A stretch of 64,000 nt of DNA, taken from Ignavibacteriota bacterium (lineage in GTDB: Bacteria > Bacteroidota > Ignavibacteria > Ignavibacteriales > Melioribacteraceae). The DNA lies in contig JADJGF010000001.1 of assembly GCA_016708125.1 (NCBI GenBank), positions 1,510,001 to 1,574,000 on the forward strand. The letters are read 5' to 3'. Below the pieces are notes generated by a model, which was not told the DNA's origin, made no database searches, and worked only from the letters and a program-made list of their open reading frames with translations. Below, one piece after another: positions 60,240 through 64,000 of the stretch; the first letter of the stretch is position 1, and each line of letters begins with the position of its first letter. The position numbers and the translations under genes are program-made.

Positions 60240-60851
60240 CTAGTCTCCGCAATCAATAAAAGGAATGCAAGGTTTTTCTCCAACAACTTCTTTAAGCAAA
60301 TTAAAATTTTGATCAAATGCTTTTATTTTAGTTTGGAAATCAAAATAATCATAAACTAAAATTGGAGCAATAAAATCAACCATTGCAACGCTTCCGGTTG
60401 TATCAATAGGAATTTGGAGAAATTTAAATTTGTCATCTCTGTAAATTTCTATACGCACACGATTCAATTCATCATACACATATTCTATCGAGGCAAATCC
60501 AAAATTTCTATTTGTAAATGGTTTAAAAGATTTATCAAAATATTTGATAAGTCTTACATTTTCATTTTTGTCATATTCAAACAAAGTTATTGCCGGAGCG
60601 AACAGTTCGTCGGTTAGTTTTCCATTTTTATCACAACGCTCAATTCTTATGGGTTTATTATTATGATATGAAATTTTTTCATGAAAATTATTTTTGGTTT
60701 CTTTTTCTTCAACATCACTTTTAATTATTTCATAAATATTGTTTTGAGGTTCTACCAAATTAAATTTAACAGTATTTTTTTCATTTGATAAATTGCATGA
60801 ATTAAAAAAAGACGCAAAAATAATTGTATAAAAATATTTTGAAATTTTCAT
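60240..60851 (-). CDS. Hypothetical lipoprotein
   Basis: A 203-residue lipoprotein precursor with lipobox F-N-S-C (Cys19). The mature part has alternating strands with repeated x-Y-D-E/K-x-N-x-V-R/I (F-E-Y-D-K-N-E-N-V-R-L-I-K-Y-F-D; Y-V-Y-D-E-L-N-R-V-R-I-E-I-Y), like RHS/YD-type repeats found on bacterial surfaces. Two C-terminal cysteines (C-I-P-F-I-D-C). Cotranscribed with the GNAT gene four bases downstream. Function unknown. Confidence 0.55.
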   Translation of the reverse strand: MKISKYFYTIIFASFFNSCNLSNEKNTVKFNLVEPQNNIYEIIKSDVEEKETKNNFHEKISYHNNKPIRIERCDKNGKLTDELFAPAITLFEYDKNENVRLIKYFDKSFKPFTNRNFGFASIEYVYDELNRVRIEIYRDDKFKFLQIPIDTTGSVAMVDFIAPILVYDYFDFQTKIKAFDQNFNLLKEVVGEKPCIPFIDCGD

Positions 60852-60893
60852 TTAGATTCCATAAAAGGTTAGTTAAAATTTAAATAAAATTAT

Positions 60894-63719
60894 TTAGCGT
60901 AACAAAATCATTTTTTTTGTTGAAATAAAATTACCATAAGTCAATTTATAAAAATAAATGCCGGATGATAAATCTGAAGCATCAAAATTAATTTCATAAT
61001 TTCCCGGATTTTGTTTCTGATTTAATAGAGTTCTAATTTCTTTTCCTAAAACATCATAAACCATTAGTTTGATATTTGACGTCTCACGTTTTTCGTTTTT
61101 CGGAATTGAATATTTAATTATTGTAGTTGGGTTAAAAGGATTCGGGTAATTTTGAAAAAGTTCAAGTTTATCCGGCACAGTTTCTTCCGTAAAATCAATT
61201 GAGGTTAAAACTTCTCCATACTTTTGTTTCGCTGAAATAACAGTTTGAGTTAACTTTGTTAAATCATCTCCGGCTGCAATAAGAAAATCAAAATTATGTT
61301 TTACATTTGGTTGTAAATTAAAAGGTCCGGTTGATATTACAAGTGAAATATCATTCGGTCCGGTTGAACTATATTTTATTCCGTTTGTAAGCGAAGTCCA
61401 TTTTTCTTCATCTGTAAAACCATCCCAAGAAATTGTTGGATTATTTGTTCCTTTATCATTCATTGCAAAAAAGTTTTTTCGACCATCCGATAAAATAGCA
61501 AGCCCGATATGAGTTGAAACGGGGTCAGCATTATCATCAAATACATAACCAAAATTATTTGTTGAATCGTACGCAATCATATCATCATCATAACTTGTAT
61601 CGTCAATATCAAAATCCCAATATTGTCCGATATAAAAATTATTTATTTCTTCGTTTGTTTTATTAAACAATGTGTACCTAACAAACATAAAATCTGAATT
61701 AACTTCCGAAAAAGAATATGTGTAAAACTCGGTTTCAATTCCCAAACTTTTTGGTTGAGCCACAACATCATTAAAAACTGCATATCCTTCTTTTTCTGAA
61801 ATATCACTATTTACATTAACTTTTATTGGTGTGATTATAGAAAAATCTAAATCTTTATCTCCGTCAGAATTTCTTGCGCTGCTCACAATTGAGTTTGAAG
61901 AAGTTCCATAAATTAATGAACTTTCGAAAATTACATTTGGTCCATCCTTATATCTTAAACCATTTCCCTTTAAGTTAGTTGGATAATCATCAAACCCAAT
62001 TGAACCATTGCTCGTAAAAGTTATAGATAAATTTTCACTTGTTTGGATTTCATAAGTAGGATTTATCGAAATTGTAATCCATTCAAAATCTTCATAGTTA
62101 TTTTCAGTGTAAGTTAATTTCAAATTTATATCAATGTTTTCTGCCGCAACTGAATTTATATTAATTGAAAAAAAATCATTTTCTGTTTGAGTTGATTGTA
62201 AAGTGGCAATCGAGCCAATATTTCCGCCGCTTTTTAATAATTGGATATTTGAATTATCTGTTTCGAGATTGACATTTAAACTAACAAGTGATGTAAGATA
62301 ATTTGTAAATGTGGGACTTATATTAATTGTTTCACCCGATTCATAAATTCCATCTCCGTCTCCAATTTCAGAAAAATTTAAATTTGAAATTCGGACAGAT
62401 TTTGAATTTGTATTTGTTAAGGATTTATATGCATTAATTCTTCCGGCACCTAATTGAAAATTATATAATAAATTAAGATTATCAATATTGTCACAATTTA
62501 CTCTTATTTGTTCGGCAATTTGCAAAGGTGTGTAAGTTGGAAATTGATTTGCAACCAACGCTGCCAAGCCCGCTGTAATTGGCGAAGACAAAGAAGTACC
62601 ATCTGCTGAAATATAAAACGGATCATCTTGCCAAGTTGAATAAACATTAACGCCCGGCGCACAAACGTCTACCTTAGTCCCATAATTTGACCAGCTTGCC
62701 TTAATATCTGAATTATCGGTTCCGGCAACAGATAATACTCCATTATAATTTGCCGGATAAAAACCGGCATCGTTATTATCATTTCCGGCAGCAGCAACAA
62801 CCAGCGCACCTTTCGAAACTGCATAATCAATAACCGCTTGTGCCGCGTTTGAAAAATTATTACTTCCCCAACTGCAATTAATTATTTTAGCACCATTATC
62901 CGCTGCGTAAATAATTCCTTCATAACCATATGCTACTAAAGCAAGTCCGGATTCGCTTCTTATATTATCTTGGGCAGTTTTTACTGCCAACAATTTACTT
63001 TTAAAACCAATAGATGCAATTCCAATTTCATTATTTGAAACTGCGCTTGCCAATCCAGCAACCAATGTTCCATGATCTGCGCGATCTTCTTTGGGATTAT
63101 TATCAGAAGTTCCTTCAACTCCGCCAAAATCCCAGCCGTGGATATCATCAATAAATCCGTTGCCATCATCATCAATTCCGTTGTTATCAATTTCATCCAT
63201 ATTATTCCAAATATTTGCTGATAAATCCGGATGTTCCCAATCAACTCCGGTATCTACAATTGCGATAATAATTTCTTCACTTCCGGTATTAACATCCCAC
63301 GCCTCTTGGGCTTTAATCACATTTAAATAATGCTGAGAAGTTTGAAAAGACGGATCATTTGGTGTAAAATCAATTTTGCTTAAATAATGAGGTTCTGCCC
63401 ATTCAATTTCCGGCAAAGATGAAATTTCTTTTAGAACAAAATTAATATCAAATGGAGATTTAAATTTTAATGTAAATATATTTTGTAAAATTTTTGATGA
63501 TGAATTATTTCCTTTGGAAAGTTTAAAAGTTTGTGTCAATTCACTTTCTTGAAATTTTTGAATTACAGAATTTGAAATTTTATATAGTGATGAACTTTCT
63601 TTGAATTTTAAAATGATTCTATCAGAAAAGTAAATTTCATTGTCTTTTTCTATAATATTTGTGTTGCCAAAAATTTGTATGAGATTTATAAAATATATAA
63701 TCTGAAATATTTTTTTCAT
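60894..63719 (-). CDS. Secreted subtilisin-like serine protease with T9SS sorting domain
   Basis: A 941-residue protease. Signal peptide (about 1-19), propeptide (about 25-120), S8 catalytic domain (about 130-440) with Asp156 (I-V-D-T-G-V-D), His216 (D-H-G-T-L-V-A-G) and Ser376 (G-T-S-L-S-S-P). The D-D-D-G-N-G-F-I-D-D stretch (183-192) is a calcium-type loop. After a long beta-rich region the last about 90 residues form the T9SS sorting domain (F-Q-N-Y-P-N-P-F-N-P-T-T-I-I-K-Y ... S-T-K-K-M-I-L-L-R). It is secreted through the outer membrane, for digestion of extracellular protein. Confidence 0.93.
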   Translation of the reverse strand: MKKIFQIIYFINLIQIFGNTNIIEKDNEIYFSDRIILKFKESSSLYKISNSVIQKFQESELTQTFKLSKGNNSSSKILQNIFTLKFKSPFDINFVLKEISSLPEIEWAEPHYLSKIDFTPNDPSFQTSQHYLNVIKAQEAWDVNTGSEEIIIAIVDTGVDWEHPDLSANIWNNMDEIDNNGIDDDGNGFIDDIHGWDFGGVEGTSDNNPKEDRADHGTLVAGLASAVSNNEIGIASIGFKSKLLAVKTAQDNIRSESGLALVAYGYEGIIYAADNGAKIINCSWGSNNFSNAAQAVIDYAVSKGALVVAAAGNDNNDAGFYPANYNGVLSVAGTDNSDIKASWSNYGTKVDVCAPGVNVYSTWQDDPFYISADGTSLSSPITAGLAALVANQFPTYTPLQIAEQIRVNCDNIDNLNLLYNFQLGAGRINAYKSLTNTNSKSVRISNLNFSEIGDGDGIYESGETINISPTFTNYLTSLVSLNVNLETDNSNIQLLKSGGNIGSIATLQSTQTENDFFSININSVAAENIDINLKLTYTENNYEDFEWITISINPTYEIQTSENLSITFTSNGSIGFDDYPTNLKGNGLRYKDGPNVIFESSLIYGTSSNSIVSSARNSDGDKDLDFSIITPIKVNVNSDISEKEGYAVFNDVVAQPKSLGIETEFYTYSFSEVNSDFMFVRYTLFNKTNEEINNFYIGQYWDFDIDDTSYDDDMIAYDSTNNFGYVFDDNADPVSTHIGLAILSDGRKNFFAMNDKGTNNPTISWDGFTDEEKWTSLTNGIKYSSTGPNDISLVISTGPFNLQPNVKHNFDFLIAAGDDLTKLTQTVISAKQKYGEVLTSIDFTEETVPDKLELFQNYPNPFNPTTIIKYSIPKNEKRETSNIKLMVYDVLGKEIRTLLNQKQNPGNYEINFDASDLSSGIYFYKLTYGNFISTKKMILLR

Positions 63720-63950
63720 GAAAGACCTAAAAAAATGATAGAATTTTTTTTGTTTGAAAAATATAAAACATTTTACTGAGAAATAAGATATCAGCTTTGA
63801 TACGATAATTCTTTATTTATTATTATCTAATAAAAAAATAATTTGCTACTTAAGTAAAAATATTTGAGATTTAAATTGTAAAAAAAAATTTCATGCAAAT
63901 AGGGGGTGTATGAAGAAAGGACAATAACAAAAACAATATCTGGAGGAAGA
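63720..63950. other. Intergenic region before the last partial gene
   Basis: 231 bp, very A/T rich, between the divergent protease and the gene entering at the window end. I see no RNA gene or clear promoter hexamers. Confidence 0.35.
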
Positions 63951-64000
63951 ATGTTGCTAAAAATCCCAAAGTTAAAATCAATCTTTCATTCTTGTATTCT
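63951..64000 (+). CDS. Start of a gene cut by the window end
   Basis: ATG at 63951 is preceded by a good GGAGGA. Sixteen to seventeen codons are visible (M-L-L-K-I-P-K-L-K-S-I-F-H-S-C), a basic then hydrophobic start, perhaps a signal peptide. Product unknown. Confidence 0.4.
   Translation, partial: MLLKIPKLKSIFHSCI

Noticed and set aside
62981..63244. Minus-strand 87-codon frame inside the protease gene
   Set aside because: It is an alternative frame of the S8 protease, whose catalytic triad is intact; no start signal precedes it.

Overview
The window comes from an AT-rich, Gram-negative-type bacterium, most likely of the Ignavibacteria/Bacteroidota-Chlorobi group. The evidence is two large secreted proteins (40520-42439, 60894-63719) ending in the type IX secretion sorting domain with the NYPNPFNP motif typical of Ignavibacteria, the many lipobox lipoproteins, an ACR3/ArsM arsenic operon, and an average gene style (A/T at third codon positions) that is uniform across housekeeping genes such as proS, ispH, rsmI and glgA. 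This is inference from protein style; there is no rRNA in the window.

Layout. 1-3.8 kb: end of an RHH-type antitoxin, then a minus-strand cluster of small secreted and lipoprotein genes, including two paralogues and a decayed third copy. 3.9-10.1 kb: an unrecognised protein with C-terminal helix-turn-helix repeats, a DUF502 membrane protein, a beta-propeller-like lipoprotein gene flanked by duplicated sequence, and an ECF sigma / anti-sigma / periplasmic coiled-coil operon. 10.2-14.6 kb (minus): ispH, DUF2911, a PLP deaminase and an amidohydrolase. 14.9-21.3 kb: a second propeller lipoprotein, also between direct repeats, a Rof-like protein, ADP-forming acyl-CoA synthetase, DUF1016 nuclease and glycogen synthase. 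21.3-28.3 kb: a GH9-polysaccharide deacetylase fusion, an M3 peptidase, KtrAB potassium uptake and tRNA-Lys(CUU).

28.5-32.6 kb: galT followed by a galK broken by a one-base frameshift, then a small membrane protein, a 101-aa protein with a Cys-Pro-rich tail, and an XRE regulator whose start is covered by a repeated palindromic operator. 32.7-40.2 kb: a long arsenic operon (arsR, ArsP-like permease, two small thioredoxin-fold proteins, arsC, acr3, arsM, a rhodanese, a thioredoxin, CcdA, a second ArsC/PTP-like protein, DUF486). Uptake or generation of As(III)/MAs(III), its export, methylation, and thiol electron supply are all encoded together.

40.5-54.7 kb: a T9SS cargo protein, a minor-pilin-like operon, a DUF4382 lipoprotein, a TPR-histidine kinase, a candidate small RNA, several CRP/FNR-like palindromes, an M19 dipeptidase, small enzymes, rsmI and proS. 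54.9-59.2 kb: a compact five-gene operon inserted between proS and a yjjX-type NTPase gene. It encodes a HARE-HTH/Nudix/P-loop-kinase fusion, a SAM methyltransferase, a SIR2 protein, a divergent Ham1/ITPase and a Dam-type DNA adenine methylase. It looks like an undescribed nucleotide- and DNA-modification-centred conflict (defence) system and is the best novelty candidate here. 59.2-64 kb: NTPase, GNAT, a lipoprotein, a subtilisin-like T9SS protease and the start of another gene.
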